Under the pieces are notes generated by a model. It saw only the letters and a program-made list of their open reading frames with translations, ran no database searches and had not been told where the DNA came from. From NCBI RefSeq assembly GCF_900142215.1, contig NZ_FRAC01000026.1, positions 1 to 64,000 on the forward strand: a stretch of 64,000 nt of DNA, given 5' to 3'. Positions 17,172-27,858 of the stretch are shown here, piece by piece. The stretch's first letter is position 1. Each line of letters begins with the position of its first letter. The translations under genes and the position numbers were made by a program. This DNA is from Anaerocolumna jejuensis DSM 15929. GTDB taxonomy: Bacteria > Bacillota > Clostridia > Lachnospirales > Lachnospiraceae.

Positions 17172-20100
17172 TTAATATTTCGGAAGATTTGGAACGGTCT
17201 GGCTTGCATCTCCTGAGAGTGGCAAGTTTCTACAAACGTATTGACTAGCGCTGTTTACTGTTGCTGCTCCTTGCGGTGCCGGCGCATTAACACGCTCTTT
17301 CCAAATCTGCCAGATCATAAATCCGTCATACGAACGCCCCTTGTTCTTGATGTAGTTCACCATAGTTTCAACATTGTAATACTTCGTTGCCATGTTGTTT
17401 TGGCCTGTCAACATTTCTGCGTCGTATACAGTACCCGGCTCTGCATTCAGTTTTAACACAGCACCGCCTGCACCTTCAGGTGCGATTTCCATACCCATGT
17501 TGATAGGACCGTTGTAGATGGCACGATATGACTCGTAGCCTTCGCGTGGATCGTAGTATTCGCCACCATCATAAGACATCAAGTTAATATGGTCGATTTT
17601 GTCTCCATGATCCTTTACAACACGGTACATAACACCACCGAAGGGTGAACCCCATTGAACTTTACCCTCTTCAAACGGTGATCCTTTTACATAGTATGCA
17701 CCTGTTGACCATCCTGCAACAGATATGCCAAGATTAGCGCCACGGGAATGAATCTCATTATAGAGGCTGGTGATGATACCTATGATTTCGGAATCTGTTG
17801 AGCAACCAAATGTGTCGGCTGTCTGTTTATTACAACTTGCTCCTTCTGCTTCCCAATCAACATCAATTCCGGAAGCACCCAAATCAAGTGCAAGGTCTAC
17901 CACGCGGGTTGCGTTGAAATTGGACCATGAACTACCCTGGCTGTATGCCCAACCTCCAATTGAAACCCAAACTTGAGTTCCACGAGCTTTCAAAGCTGCT
18001 ATGTTATTGCGGAGCTCTTGTGCCTGCTGGTCTGTAAATTTCTTTTGTCCGTTGTTGGTTGTTGCACCTTCAGCAAACTCAAATCCTGTAACTGCTTGGT
18101 CGAACTCATAGGAACCTTTTTGATACGCCGTGTTCGGCTTGGCAAAGGCAAGGTTAACGTGGGTGAAGTAGTTCGGTATATTTGCTGGTGCAAGATCATT
18201 GATACTCGTATTCCAGGTACTCGTATAACCTACATACATACGCTCACCTGTTCCCGGTGTTTGTGTTGGCTTAGGTGTCGTTGAAGGCGTCGGTCCAGGT
18301 GTAGTTGTCGGAGTCGGAGCTGCAGTTACCAACTCCCAAACTTCTGCAACACCAGGTTCTTCCCCCTGTGTCCACCATTTGGCTTTATATACTTTGCTGT
18401 TATAGGAAACCATATCTCCACCTAAATAAACCTTGCCTCTATCCCATGCAGGATATGAGCTATTGATTGGTGTTGGTGTTGGTGTAAGGGATGGTGTAGG
18501 TGTAGCTGTTGGTGTAGCTGTTGGCGTTGGTGTAGCTGTTGGTGTTGGTGCAGCTGTTGGTGTTGGTGTAGCTGTTGGTGTACTACTTCCTTTCAAATCC
18601 GACCACAGCTTGTTTAGCAGGCTTCCCTGGTAATCCTGGTTGTACTGCCAGAACATAGCTCCACCAAGACCCTGCGACTTGATATATGCAGTCTTATATC
18701 CAATAGATTCTTCGTCCTCATAGGTCAGGAACTGGCCCTGATTTGTCAAATAGCAGGCTTTTGCCTGAGCATCCCACTGGCGAACCCAACCGTTTTTATT
18801 AATATAATTTTGAACCAGTTCTGAATAAGTAGGCCAGCTACTTCCGGTACGGCCGTAGAACGGAACTCCTAAATTGATTTTACTTGCAGGAACTCCGTTT
18901 GAAATATGAATTTTTACAGCCGAGTCGCAGCTTAGCCCTGAATCGTAGCTTGAAGATGCGTACAGGTTGGCATTATGCGTATTAGCACCAAAGTCATAGG
19001 TCATAATATTGATATAATCGCATATGCCGGCAATTTTACCCAATTCAGTATTATTAGCATATTCCTGGCTGGCACCTGATGCGATGGAAAGAATTTTTTC
19101 CGAACCGATCTTGTTACGGATTGCCTGCAGTAAAAGAGTAAAGTTCTGTTTATCCTCCGGACGGCACTTAATCATACCCCATCCGCCGTTTACCGGGTAC
19201 TCCCAGTCAAGGTCAATTCCATCCAGCCTGTTGTCGTTAATTACCTTAAGACAGCTTTCTGCAAAGGTATTACGGGAAGCATCACTTAAGGCAGCATCGG
19301 AAAAGCCTTCGCCGCCCCATCCTCCAACGGATAGGATGACCTTCAGATTGGGATTACTTGATTTTAATGCCACCAGTGAAGATAAATCGCCTGTGTTACT
19401 GACAGAAACCTGTCCGTTGACGATGGAACCGAAAGCATAGTTGACATGAGTAAGCTTTGTTGCATCCACATTGCTGGGATAACCATAGACATAGCCGATC
19501 ACCATTTTACCGTCTGAAGGGTCAGGTGTTTGTGTTGGCTTAGGTGTCGTTGTAGGCGTCGGTCCAGGTGTAGTTGTCGGAGTTGGAGCTGCAGTTACCA
19601 ACTCCCAAACTTCTGCAACACCAGGTTCTTCCCCCTGTGTCCACCATTTGGCTTTATATACTTTGCCGTTGTAGGAAACCATATTTCCGCCAACATAGAT
19701 CTTGCTTCTATCCCATGCAGGATATGAGCTATCGGTTGGTGTAGGTGTAGCAGTTGGTGTTATAGTTGGCGTAGATGTCGGCGTAGTTGTCGGCGTAGTT
19801 GTCGGCGTACCGCCTCCCTTTGCAAGTTTGTCTGCTAACAAGGTCGTCATAGGGAAGCCATTGGGGTCATCACCTGATATTTCCCAAACAATCATTCCCC
19901 CAAAACCGTTGTTTAAAACATAATTACACCGTTCAGTAAGGGATTCCTCATCCTCATATGTATACATAATACCTTCTGATGCATTATACAGATAGGGTAC
20001 CTTTGCAATAGGATCTCTGTATTTTATGTAACCAGGTGTCTGCTCAAGTTGTTTCATTTTGAAGTAGGAATTTTGACCTCCCGGAGATTGCGGGTTATCC

Positions 20101-21146
20101 CAGTTACCTATCGGCGCTCCGTTAGCATTGGCAAATAACCCCGGAAGACTGCCGCCGTTGTTTACTACATTCTTCCAGCCTCTGGAATAGAAGGGAGTAC
20201 CCACGTTGAGCTTGCTTGCAGGTATATTATAGGTATCTCTGTACAGCTTCATTGCAGAATCGGTATTGTATCTGTTTTTAATATCTATAGGGCTTGTGTC
20301 CGATGGATCATTCGGATTCGGATATATTGCAGCCTGATGGTTTGTTGTAGTTTCCCATGCCCCATGAATATCATAGGTCATAACATTCAGAAAATCCAGG
20401 TATTGGGCATAAACATCCGGTTCCTGATATTGTGCCTTATCATATCCTGCCGGCGCTGCGATTGTCAGCATCTTGTCGGACAATCCATTATTTTTGTACG
20501 CCTCGCGGATTTCACGGAGTAATGCTGTAAAATTCTGCTTATCCTCCGGTCCTCCCGGGCACCCTTTGTCATACTGGTCATTAGTATCCGGTTTTCTGTC
20601 AATACCAGGAAATTCCCAGTCAAGGTCTATTCCATCGATAAAGGGATATTGCTTTAAAAAGTCCACAACACTTTTTATAAACACCGCACGGGTGGAAGAA
20701 GAACCAGCCATTGCGTGGAAATTATTTCCTCTTGTCCATCCTCCTACCGATATAAGTACCTTTACATTAGGATATTTGGATTTATAATACTTGTATTCAC
20801 CCATGTGGCCTCTGAGCTGATTCGTATCCCAGCCTTCAGAATGCGTAAAAGATTTATCGAAATCCGCAAACTTATCCGTAGATGCCAGCTTGAAGCTCGA
20901 ATCCACTTCAAAAAACGCATGGTTGACCACTGTTACCTTGTCCCAGGGAATTTGCCCTACGGTGATGCTGCTATGAGCCGCATTATAAGTACCCCAATTC
21001 GGGAAATATACTACAATATTCTTGCTTGTTGTTGCTGTTCTTGCCGCCGCTGCTACCGGTGCTGCCGGTGCAATTGCCATTTGTGACATAACAAGTACAA
21101 AGACAATGAGAAAAGCAAGCAGCTTTCTTACTTTTACATGCTTCAA
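17172..21146 (-). CDS. secreted chitinase with three GH18 domains and two CBM5/12 modules
   Basis: 1324 aa if started at TTG 21146 (GAGGGGAG upstream), giving [15 protein letters not shown] and a signal peptide ending near AAA at residues 33-36. An upstream GTG at 21218 overlaps its own ribosome binding site. Domains: GH18-A about 42-440 (DGIDLDWE, acid E178), CBM5/12 about 475-517, GH18-B about 547-852 (DGIDLDWE, E649), CBM5/12 about 898-941, GH18-C about 970-1324 (SGIDVDWE, E1099). Linkers are Pro/Thr-rich. All three DxDWE-type motifs are intact, so three active sites are likely. GH18 enzymes cleave beta-1,4-GlcNAc chains with retention; secreted, acting on chitin. Convergence of three different GH18 sequences suggests complementary exo/endo actions. 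Confidence 0.92.
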   Translation of the reverse strand: MKHVKVRKLLAFLIVFVLVMSQMAIAPAAPVAAAARTATTSKNIVVYFPNWGTYNAAHSSITVGQIPWDKVTVVNHAFFEVDSSFKLASTDKFADFDKSFTHSEGWDTNQLRGHMGEYKYYKSKYPNVKVLISVGGWTRGNNFHAMAGSSSTRAVFIKSVVDFLKQYPFIDGIDLDWEFPGIDRKPDTNDQYDKGCPGGPEDKQNFTALLREIREAYKNNGLSDKMLTIAAPAGYDKAQYQEPDVYAQYLDFLNVMTYDIHGAWETTTNHQAAIYPNPNDPSDTSPIDIKNRYNTDSAMKLYRDTYNIPASKLNVGTPFYSRGWKNVVNNGGSLPGLFANANGAPIGNWDNPQSPGGQNSYFKMKQLEQTPGYIKYRDPIAKVPYLYNASEGIMYTYEDEESLTERCNYVLNNGFGGMIVWEISGDDPNGFPMTTLLADKLAKGGGTPTTTPTTTPTSTPTITPTATPTPTDSSYPAWDRSKIYVGGNMVSYNGKVYKAKWWTQGEEPGVAEVWELVTAAPTPTTTPGPTPTTTPKPTQTPDPSDGKMVIGYVYGYPSNVDATKLTHVNYAFGSIVNGQVSVSNTGDLSSLVALKSSNPNLKVILSVGGWGGEGFSDAALSDASRNTFAESCLKVINDNRLDGIDLDWEYPVNGGWGMIKCRPEDKQNFTLLLQAIRNKIGSEKILSIASGASQEYANNTELGKIAGICDYINIMTYDFGANTHNANLYASSSYDSGLSCDSAVKIHISNGVPASKINLGVPFYGRTGSSWPTYSELVQNYINKNGWVRQWDAQAKACYLTNQGQFLTYEDEESIGYKTAYIKSQGLGGAMFWQYNQDYQGSLLNKLWSDLKGSSTPTATPTPTAAPTPTATPTPTATPTATPTPSLTPTPTPINSSYPAWDRGKVYLGGDMVSYNSKVYKAKWWTQGEEPGVAEVWELVTAAPTPTTTPGPTPSTTPKPTQTPGTGERMYVGYTSTWNTSINDLAPANIPNYFTHVNLAFAKPNTAYQKGSYEFDQAVTGFEFAEGATTNNGQKKFTDQQAQELRNNIAALKARGTQVWVSIGGWAYSQGSSWSNFNATRVVDLALDLGASGIDVDWEAEGASCNKQTADTFGCSTDSEIIGIITSLYNEIHSRGANLGISVAGWSTGAYYVKGSPFEEGKVQWGSPFGGVMYRVVKDHGDKIDHINLMSYDGGEYYDPREGYESYRAIYNGPINMGMEIAPEGAGGAVLKLNAEPGTVYDAEMLTGQNNMATKYYNVETMVNYIKNKGRSYDGFMIWQIWKERVNAPAPQGAATVNSASQYVCRNLPLSGDASQTVPNLPKY

Positions 21147-21367
21147 AACATATCGACTCCCCTCACAAATTGATAAAGATTTTTTCTCTGAATTCTTCCA
21201 ATAATAAATTTTCAGCACCTCCTGAATGTTATTTGTTAACTATTCTTCCATGCAGTAATCAGCTTTCTTATACAGTTGATGTCCATCGACTCCTTCCACG
21301 GATTAACAGAAAATTTTCCGCGATTTTTAATAAATCTTTAACACCTCCTAAATGCTATTTGTTAATT
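21120..21367 (-). repeat. tandemly duplicated leader of the chitinase gene, with 16-aa leader ORF
   Basis: Two boxes of the form TTAACAAATARCATTYAGGAGGTG lie at 21342-21365 and 21216-21240, 126 bases apart. Each is followed by GTG-[CT]TG-AA-ATTTAT (MLKIY) and then GGAGTCGAT plus AGAAAGCTG. In the upstream unit this makes a 16-codon frame (21286 to 21236, MDINCIRKLITAWKNS) with GGAAGGAGTCG in front; in the downstream unit the equivalent place is the chitinase start. The 5' end was evidently duplicated and the first copy has decayed into a leader. Confidence 0.55.
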
Positions 21368-21429
21368 TTTCGTCAGACGATGAGAGCATTTCAACTTCAT
21401 GCTGCTGTCTATTTGCTTCTGGAAGGTAT

Positions 21430-21466
21430 TAAAAATACGGCATATGCATTAAATGCCGTATTTTTA
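21430..21466. terminator. terminator after the GH16 gene
   Basis: Stem AAAATACGGCAT / ATGCCGTATTTT with a short loop and T runs on both strands. It lies 86 bases past the stop of the GH16 gene and so ends the operon 27492-21552; the chitinase gene then needs its own promoter. Confidence 0.75.
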
Positions 21467-21551
21467 AGCTGATTGGTAAGCCAAAATTTAGGCAATTTGC
21501 ATATAATGACATTATATATCCATTTTATGCCCATTTTTCAGATGCTCCGTA

Positions 21552-22811
21552 CTATCTATATACGCGGACATAATCTACATACATCTTTGCAGGAAATGTG
21601 GTGGCTCCATTAGGGCTTCCGGGCCAATTTCCGCCTACGGCAAGGTTAAACAGCAGGAAGAAAGGCTTCTGGAATTCCTCAGTATTGCCCGTGCCGTTTT
21701 TAATCAGTATTTCATTATACTTTATTCCGTCCACAAACCACCTGATATATTCTGAATCCCATTCAATGCTGTATACATGGTATTGTGAAAAATCAATATA
21801 TCCTGACATATTTCCATAAGATGCGTGTCCATAACTGTCCCAATGTACCGTTGCATTTGCAAACGTATCAAAATTTACACGCTCCATGATATCGATTTCT
21901 CCGCAGTTAGGCCAACCAACGGAATCTATATTTGAACCCAGCATCCAGAATGCAGGCCAAATTCCCTGGGTTTCACCTGACGGCAGCTTTATTCTTGCTT
22001 CGATTTTTCCATATGTGAACTGGCGCAAGTCTTTTGTCTTTATACGTGCAGAAGTGTAGCTCATGCCGCCATAGGACTCTTTCCGGGCTGTTATTACCAG
22101 GTTTCCGTCTGTTACCTGAACGTTCTGTGAGCGGTCTGTGTAATATTGAAGCTCATTATTTCCCCATCCGTTGCCGTTTGTACCTATATCATATACCCAG
22201 TTTGAACTATCCAGTGAATTACCGTTAAATTCGTCGCTCCATACAAGATTGCCGCTCCCTGCAGTATTTAAAATTTTAACTGATGACATCTGGTCATTAA
22301 CATCTGTGCCAACCCAGGAAGAACTTGAAGTATAGGTCCATTTTGTTCCACCGAAATTGTCATTCTGATATACTTCTACAGTCCAGCCGTCAGGAACCTT
22401 GAGAGAGGACATCCAGTCATTCGGGATTCCTTTTGCGTTCAACTGGGACAGTGTATAATTACCTACTCCAAGTGTTATTGCTGTTCCACCATAGTTTATA
22501 TCTGCATAGAATGTCACTCCGTTTGTTGCTGGTGGTGTCGTTGGTGGTGGTGTGCTTCCGCTGCCACCTTTCTCCCATAAAGCAGGAACATTGGATGGTT
22601 CCCAGCCTACGAGGGAAGTATGTGCCTGAAGACAGGTATAAGTACTTCCACTATATGTTACCGTATCATTTACTGCATATGCAGTATTGGGAGCCCATGC
22701 TCCTCTGGCGGCTGCACTTACCTGGATTGTAGTATAAATACCACACAATAATGTAAACACCATTACCAGTGCCAGAATTTTGCCAAATGATTTCTTCCTT
22801 AAAGTATGCAT
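21552..22811 (-). CDS. secreted GH16 endo-beta-1,3-glucanase with CBM5/12 and beta-gamma-crystallin module
   Basis: 419 aa. Signal peptide 1-34. CBM5/12 at 38-80 (AWAPNTAYAVNDTVTY). Beta-gamma-crystallin module 98-180 with two Ca2+-type ND-x-x-SS signatures (NDWMSS 131-136, NDQMSS 172-177). GH16 about 187-419 with the catalytic signature E305-I-D307-I-M-E310: nucleophile E305, acid/base E310. The domain resembles laminarinases, which cleave beta-1,3-glucan. It starts 43 bases after the GH64 gene and is the third gene of that operon. The catalytic domain is a close paralogue of that at 59743-60984, which carries ricin repeats instead. Confidence 0.92.
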   Translation of the reverse strand: MHTLRKKSFGKILALVMVFTLLCGIYTTIQVSAAARGAWAPNTAYAVNDTVTYSGSTYTCLQAHTSLVGWEPSNVPALWEKGGSGSTPPPTTPPATNGVTFYADINYGGTAITLGVGNYTLSQLNAKGIPNDWMSSLKVPDGWTVEVYQNDNFGGTKWTYTSSSSWVGTDVNDQMSSVKILNTAGSGNLVWSDEFNGNSLDSSNWVYDIGTNGNGWGNNELQYYTDRSQNVQVTDGNLVITARKESYGGMSYTSARIKTKDLRQFTYGKIEARIKLPSGETQGIWPAFWMLGSNIDSVGWPNCGEIDIMERVNFDTFANATVHWDSYGHASYGNMSGYIDFSQYHVYSIEWDSEYIRWFVDGIKYNEILIKNGTGNTEEFQKPFFLLFNLAVGGNWPGSPNGATTFPAKMYVDYVRVYR

Positions 22812-22854
22812 TTAGATAACCTCCTTACTATATCCCCGTACTTGTTAAAAGTTA

Positions 22855-24774
22855 TTACCAGCCAATGTTGATAATGGCGCCTCTAGGACTGATACCGTGA
22901 ATAGTAGAACTCTGGTCGTTCACATCGTCATAGCAGAAGCCATATGCTTTGGCGTTCAAACTGTGTGCATGAAAGAATTTGGAGAAATAGTCAGCAGGCC
23001 CAGTCTGATAGTAAGTAGAAGGATTATTCAAGTTAGCAGCATTCCCCATAACATGACGATGGAAAGCAGCGCAAATCTGTGCTTGAAGCACCTTTTCAAT
23101 TTCATTTCCGGTTGCCAGTGCGCCTGCACCTCCCCATACCTCTTCACTGGTAGGTTTATTCACACGGTAAATCGCAGCATCACCAGGCCTTGTAAAATTC
23201 ATTTGTGTCCCGGATACTCTGCCGGTAAATGTGCCTTGAGGAACAGCTAACACAAAGTCACTGGTGGAATATTGGGACCAGATGCTGTTAATGTAACTGT
23301 TAAAGTAAGTACCGTTGGCCTGGCCGGTTCTGAAACCACCATGGATAGGAGCAACAATGCGGTATGGCGCTTGTACAGTAGCCAGACTCTTGAATTCAGC
23401 AGGCACTTCATTTTGGAATGCACTGAAAATGGATGCTCTGGATTCGGTGATTCCAACCTTTGCAAAGGAAGAATAATTGGTGCTGCTGCCGGTAAACAAT
23501 TCGATAGTATACGGCACACCGAACATATCCACCTGGGTGGTATTAATCCAAACTTCACCGTTGACCACAGCAAACTCCGCCCAGTCAAAATACTTATTAT
23601 AGCTTGAATCTGATGGGTTCTCAATATTTGGGTAAGCAATACCTACAGTACCATCCGCTGCCGTATTAAACGGAATATTCAGGGGTGAACCCATTGAAAT
23701 ATACAGTCTTCCGGAACTCACATAAGTCGGAATCTGGAATCCGTTGAAAGAACTCAATGAATAGAAGTAAGGGGATGCATTCTGTCCGGAAACACATGGA
23801 GTCATGGTTCCATCGGGTGAAATGGCGCAAAATTGGCCGTTTCTGTTCTTGCCAATGATATTAACATAAATCTGGCTGCTGCTGTAAGCTCCATTGGTAT
23901 TGTTATTGAATTGAATGGTCATCTGTTTACCGGAGTTCAGCGGGATCAAAGAGGTACTGCTTGATGTATTAATTGTATAAGCAGCTGATGCTACTGCTGA
24001 ATTAGTCATTCCTGATTTTATAGCAATAGCTTTTATTGTCTTAGTACCAGTAACAGATATTGCTCCTGTATACTGGGCAGAGGATGCTGTAGGTATTGAA
24101 CCATCGGTAGTATACCTGATAGTAGCACCTGAAGTAGTACAGGATAAAGTTACTGAAACTGAAGATGTATATGTTCCTTCTGCAGGACTGAAGATAGGTG
24201 TTGCAACAGTCTGTGCTGGTGTTCCGCTGATAATCTTAACTGATGACATCTGGTCATTTACATCTGTACCAACCCAGGAAGAACTTGAAGTATAGGTCCA
24301 TTTTGTTCCTCCAAAATTATCATTCTCATATACTTCAACAGTCCAGCCGTCAGGAACCTTGAGAGAAGACATCCAGTCATTCGGAATTCCTTTTTCATTC
24401 AGCTGAGATAGTGTATAATTACCTACCCCAAGCGTTATTGCTGTTCCACCATAGTTTATATCTGCATAGAATGTCACTCCGTTTGTTGTTGGTGGTGTTG
24501 GCGTTGGTGTTGGTGTAGTTCCGCTGCCGCCTTGCTCCCATAAAGCAGGAACATTGGATGGTTCCCAGCCTACGAGGGAAGTATGTGCCTGACGACAGGT
24601 ATAAGTACTCCCGCTATATGTTACCGTATCACTTACTGCATATGCAGTATTGGGAGCCCATGCCCCTCTGTCGGCTGCGCTTACCGGTATCGCCGTGAAC
24701 AGGTTGCATAATAAAACAAGCATTACTATTAATGTCAGTGATTTTGTTAAAGATTTTTTCTTTAAAGCATTCAT
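22855..24774 (-). CDS. secreted GH64 beta-1,3-glucanase, multimodular
   Basis: 639 aa with a signal peptide (1-33). Modules: CBM5/12 38-80, beta-gamma-crystallin about 98-182 (NDWMSS, NDQMSS), one chitobiase C-terminal-type repeat about 190-268 (SPAEGTYTSSVSV, IRYTTDGSIPT), then GH64 about 275-639 (LIPLNSGKQMTIQFNN; FYSLSSFNGFQIPTYVSSGR; GRLYISMG). GH64 enzymes release laminaripentaose from beta-1,3-glucan. The first about 95 residues are identical to those of the 28504-31161 protein, the DNA being about 97% identical, so this end was copied recently. Sits 63 bases after the previous gene in a three-gene operon. Confidence 0.85.
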   Translation of the reverse strand: MNALKKKSLTKSLTLIVMLVLLCNLFTAIPVSAADRGAWAPNTAYAVSDTVTYSGSTYTCRQAHTSLVGWEPSNVPALWEQGGSGTTPTPTPTPPTTNGVTFYADINYGGTAITLGVGNYTLSQLNEKGIPNDWMSSLKVPDGWTVEVYENDNFGGTKWTYTSSSSWVGTDVNDQMSSVKIISGTPAQTVATPIFSPAEGTYTSSVSVTLSCTTSGATIRYTTDGSIPTASSAQYTGAISVTGTKTIKAIAIKSGMTNSAVASAAYTINTSSSTSLIPLNSGKQMTIQFNNNTNGAYSSSQIYVNIIGKNRNGQFCAISPDGTMTPCVSGQNASPYFYSLSSFNGFQIPTYVSSGRLYISMGSPLNIPFNTAADGTVGIAYPNIENPSDSSYNKYFDWAEFAVVNGEVWINTTQVDMFGVPYTIELFTGSSTNYSSFAKVGITESRASIFSAFQNEVPAEFKSLATVQAPYRIVAPIHGGFRTGQANGTYFNSYINSIWSQYSTSDFVLAVPQGTFTGRVSGTQMNFTRPGDAAIYRVNKPTSEEVWGGAGALATGNEIEKVLQAQICAAFHRHVMGNAANLNNPSTYYQTGPADYFSKFFHAHSLNAKAYGFCYDDVNDQSSTIHGISPRGAIINIGW

Positions 24775-24837
24775 GGTATATCCCCCTTATCATATTTGCT
24801 TAAAAGTTCTTTAAAAATTGAATAATTTTTTAGTTCA

Positions 24838-27492
24838 CTAATCTAATTTCCACAATGCAGGAACATTGGATGGTTCCCAACCTACGAGGGAAGTATGTGC
24901 CTGCAAGCACCTATAGTTGCTTCCGTTGTAAGACACTATTGTTCCCACGCTATATGCCGTATTCGGAGCCCAAGCAGGATAATCGCTGCTGCTGATAGTG
25001 TAAGTAGCAGTTGTAACAGCTGAATTGTTCATGCCTGATAACATAGCAATTGCCTTTATTGTTTTAGTACTCGTGACAGATATTACACCTGTATATTGTG
25101 CAGAGGATGAAGTAGGTGTGGAACCATCGGTAGTATATCTTATGGCAGCACCAGCCGTAGCACATGAAATGGTTACGTTCTGTGCTGACGAATATACTCC
25201 CTCTGCAGGGCTGAAGGTGGGTGCTGCCACCTGTGAGGTACTATTTATGGTATAAGCAGCACTTGCTGTAGCTGAGTCATTCATACCTGACTTGAAAGCC
25301 TTAGCCTTTATTGTAGTAGTGCTTGATACGCGGATAGGAGCTGTGTACTGGGTAGAAGCAGCTGTAGGCTCGCTTCCATCGGTAGTATATCTTATGGCAG
25401 CACCATTTGTAGCACAGGCTATACTAACTGTCTGTGCCGAGGCATATGTACCACCTGCAGGACTGAAGGTCGGTGCTGCCACTATTTCTATCGGCTGGCT
25501 GCCTGTCAGCGGTGCAGGATCATTGAAATATGCCTGAGTTCTTGTTATCCACCAATAGCTATCTGTAGGAGGTGATCCGACACCATCGGTACTGTTCCCC
25601 ACTCCGGCACCAAAGAGAACGGAAATAATTCCCGCGTCCGCAGCTTCCTTAGCATGGGAACCCCATGTGATGTTATTGCCTGATACTGTGAGCTTTGAGT
25701 CATTACCTTTATTTGTAGCAAAGTAATCAAACCTCGGACCTGATGCGGTGAAGGTGTCACCAAGGAAAAAGTCAGGTGCAGAATCCTCATAATTCTGGTT
25801 TGTATTTTTTAAATCCGGGAATGTGCCATCATTGTAGGGATTTGCACTCAAACTTGAATTAATATGTCCTACGGGAATCTGCCATAGTATAACAGGAAGT
25901 TGAGATTCCTGGTGTAATGTCTTGTTAAACAGAAGATAGTTGTTCCAGTGGTCAAGGTTCCAAAACCAAGTGGACTTGGAAGGGTCGGAAGGTGAACTGA
26001 TACCTGCATCCAGGCCATATTTATCAATTGAGACAAAGTCTGCACCGTAGCTTGTAACACCTGCATTCATGTAATACTTGCATATTTCCTTTGCCTCAGA
26101 TGCAATAGCCTTACGACCGTTATCAATCCCCATGGTATCTGTGAGTCTCATTATTCCTGTTGAAGGTACACCGACTGTTATTCCGGGAGATGCCCAAAGA
26201 TTGAACTGCCATCCAAAATATGCATTTGGTGCATATTTATTTATGATATAGTTTGTTGCTTTTACCAGGCCCTCGAGAGTATCAGGGAATACAGGATCAG
26301 AAGAACTTAGAACTCCCGCCTGGTATGCAGCACTTGTCCTAGCCATTAATTCATTAGGCTGTTTGCCGGAGTTTTGCATCATATAACCTAAGAAATCAGG
26401 TTCCATAACAAGACCGACAATTTCATCTCCGCCTTCATGATTTATTATATCAAGGGCAAATTTCAAATCTGAGAAATAGGATTGCATATAGGAAGCGCTT
26501 TCTATGTGCTGCTTATCAAGGTCGTAGCTTTCACTGCCGTCTGGGATGTTATAATACACAAAGAAAGGTATCATTCCCAGTTTTTTACTTTCACGTATGA
26601 AAGTAGTAGCACGTCCGCCTTCGACATCACTCCAGGTTTTCCAGCCATTTACCGGTCCTCCGTTCAGGTATATGTAGCGCATATCCATCCGTTTGTTTGT
26701 AAGTCCGGAACCATAATCCTTCCAAAAATCCAGGTCTGCTGGTGAATCTTCACTTACAGAGCCCATGGAAAGATAATCGGGAAGCCCGGGGAGTTTTCCA
26801 TCAGCGGTCTTTACACGTATTCCTACATAGCGTACTTTATTGCTTGTAGCTTCCTTAATCTTGAGGGATGCGCGTCCTGCTTTCAGGCCGTTTATCCTTA
26901 AAGTGGACCCATTAATTATTTGGCAGCTTGCTACCGTGCTATTGTTTGTTGACAGAGTAAAGCTCGGATTGTTAACTCCTGTCACGCTTAAAGTGTAATC
27001 GGAGGTTCCTTGGGGGACTGTCAGCTGTAAAGCCTCTGCTGCTGCGTCAACTCCGCTGATTTTTATTCCGCTTACGACAACACCTCCGCCTCCATTTACA
27101 TTGACGGAAATCGTAGCACTGGATGTAGTACCAAATGAATTTATGAGATCACACTTATATGTGTATGTACCTGCAGGCATATTACTGAATGTTTTGGAAG
27201 CAGTTTGTGGATTTGGTGAACCGTCAGTTAAAGCACCGGTATATACCAAATTGTCATTCTCATAGAGCTTCCAGGACTTTCCGTTATTACCCCACCACAT
27301 GTTCATGGTTATGGTGTAATTGCCGTCATTATCATTATTATCATGGGCTAAGATAGGAGTTCCCGGTGTGCCTGAAGCTGCTGCATTTACACTTGAGATA
27401 TTTAAGTTCATACAAAAAAAGAAAGTTAATATAATACTGAGTACTAAGAATAATGCCTTAAAATGCTTGGGTTTTCTTTTTGATATGTACAT
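24838..27492 (-). CDS. large secreted protein with unassigned catalytic-like domain, two chitobiase-C repeats and CBM5/12
   Basis: 884 aa, ATG at 27492 after AAGGAGGTTCAAACT. Signal peptide 1-37; an Fn3/chitinase-N-like beta domain about 38-133 (ITMNMWWGNNGKSWKLYEND); a small Ig-like segment to about 225; then about 420 residues I cannot place, with barrel-like strands RYIYLNGG, MIPFFVYYNIPDG, VGLVMEPDF, YFGWQFNLW, FVSIDKYGLD and LPVILWQIPVG. Two chitobiase C-type repeats (TYASAQTVSI..RYTTDGSEPT; VYSSAQNVTI..RYTTDGSTPT) and a C-terminal CBM5/12 (about 838-882) complete it. First gene of the operon leading to GH64 and GH16. Probably a glycoside hydrolase acting on fungal-wall polymers; E and D in VMEPDF are candidates for catalysis. 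Confidence 0.75.
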   Translation of the reverse strand: MYISKRKPKHFKALFLVLSIILTFFFCMNLNISSVNAAASGTPGTPILAHDNNDNDGNYTITMNMWWGNNGKSWKLYENDNLVYTGALTDGSPNPQTASKTFSNMPAGTYTYKCDLINSFGTTSSATISVNVNGGGGVVVSGIKISGVDAAAEALQLTVPQGTSDYTLSVTGVNNPSFTLSTNNSTVASCQIINGSTLRINGLKAGRASLKIKEATSNKVRYVGIRVKTADGKLPGLPDYLSMGSVSEDSPADLDFWKDYGSGLTNKRMDMRYIYLNGGPVNGWKTWSDVEGGRATTFIRESKKLGMIPFFVYYNIPDGSESYDLDKQHIESASYMQSYFSDLKFALDIINHEGGDEIVGLVMEPDFLGYMMQNSGKQPNELMARTSAAYQAGVLSSSDPVFPDTLEGLVKATNYIINKYAPNAYFGWQFNLWASPGITVGVPSTGIMRLTDTMGIDNGRKAIASEAKEICKYYMNAGVTSYGADFVSIDKYGLDAGISSPSDPSKSTWFWNLDHWNNYLLFNKTLHQESQLPVILWQIPVGHINSSLSANPYNDGTFPDLKNTNQNYEDSAPDFFLGDTFTASGPRFDYFATNKGNDSKLTVSGNNITWGSHAKEAADAGIISVLFGAGVGNSTDGVGSPPTDSYWWITRTQAYFNDPAPLTGSQPIEIVAAPTFSPAGGTYASAQTVSIACATNGAAIRYTTDGSEPTAASTQYTAPIRVSSTTTIKAKAFKSGMNDSATASAAYTINSTSQVAAPTFSPAEGVYSSAQNVTISCATAGAAIRYTTDGSTPTSSSAQYTGVISVTSTKTIKAIAMLSGMNNSAVTTATYTISSSDYPAWAPNTAYSVGTIVSYNGSNYRCLQAHTSLVGWEPSNVPALWKLD

Positions 27493-27557
27493 AGTTTGAA
27501 CCTCCTTAATTTAATTAATGGCTGGGTTATAAACACAGCCATATGTCATTTTGGGAT

Positions 27558-27677
27558 TTAGAGATTAAAGTTTTGTCCGCTGGCAGCTGAAGACACAGAA
27601 GCTCCCATAGGAAACATGGTAAATAATATAGCCAACATAAGAGCCAAGGACAGGAATTTTCTTAATCTTTTTTTCAA
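27558..27677 (-). pseudogene. orphan signal peptide (39 codons), truncated gene
   Basis: TTG at 27677 after GGAGGAAGT opens MKKRLRKFLSLALMLAILF, continues through MGASVSSAAS and stops at 27558, so only a signal peptide and a few residues remain. A decayed copy of the same start lies near 31200-31240. It sits directly behind the duplicated upstream region 27629-27858, hence was once a real secreted-protein gene whose body was lost. Confidence 0.6.
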
Positions 27678-27858
27678 ACTTCCTCCTTCTTCCATTCTTT
27701 GTCTTTGTTTCCAATTCCTCCTAATATTTTAATTATATTTCGATTTATCCATAATGATATAGACAATATTGGCATTTATTGTTGAATCTTGTTGTAATAT
27801 GCAAGCCATAGTTATAAAGTACTATAAAAATACACAAATAAAAGAGGTCATGCTTTAT
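27629..27858 (-). repeat. duplicated promoter/leader region, copy 1
   Basis: About 230 bases matching 31201-31444 with few differences, including the whole stretch ATATTTCGATTTATCCATAA and TGGCATTTATTGTTGAATC on the plus strand. On the minus strand it carries a TATAAT-like box in CGAAATATAATTAAA, then the ribosome binding site and start of an orphan signal peptide. Each copy precedes a glycan-enzyme gene (27492-24838 and 31161-28504), so the repeat probably places both under the same control. Confidence 0.7.

Noticed and set aside
18433..18633. Short tandem repeats that look like a repeat array (GGTGTTGGTGTAGCTGTT units)
   Set aside because: They encode the Pro/Thr linker of the chitinase; no CRISPR-like constant repeat with unique spacers exists in the window.
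23247..23639. 130-codon minus-strand frame within the GH64 gene
   Set aside because: Overlaps the GH64 gene in another frame; no start signal and no protein-like motif.
26490..26506. cre-like palindrome AGGAAGCGCTTTCT
   Set aside because: It lies in the middle of the 24838-27492 coding region and does not fit the cre consensus well.
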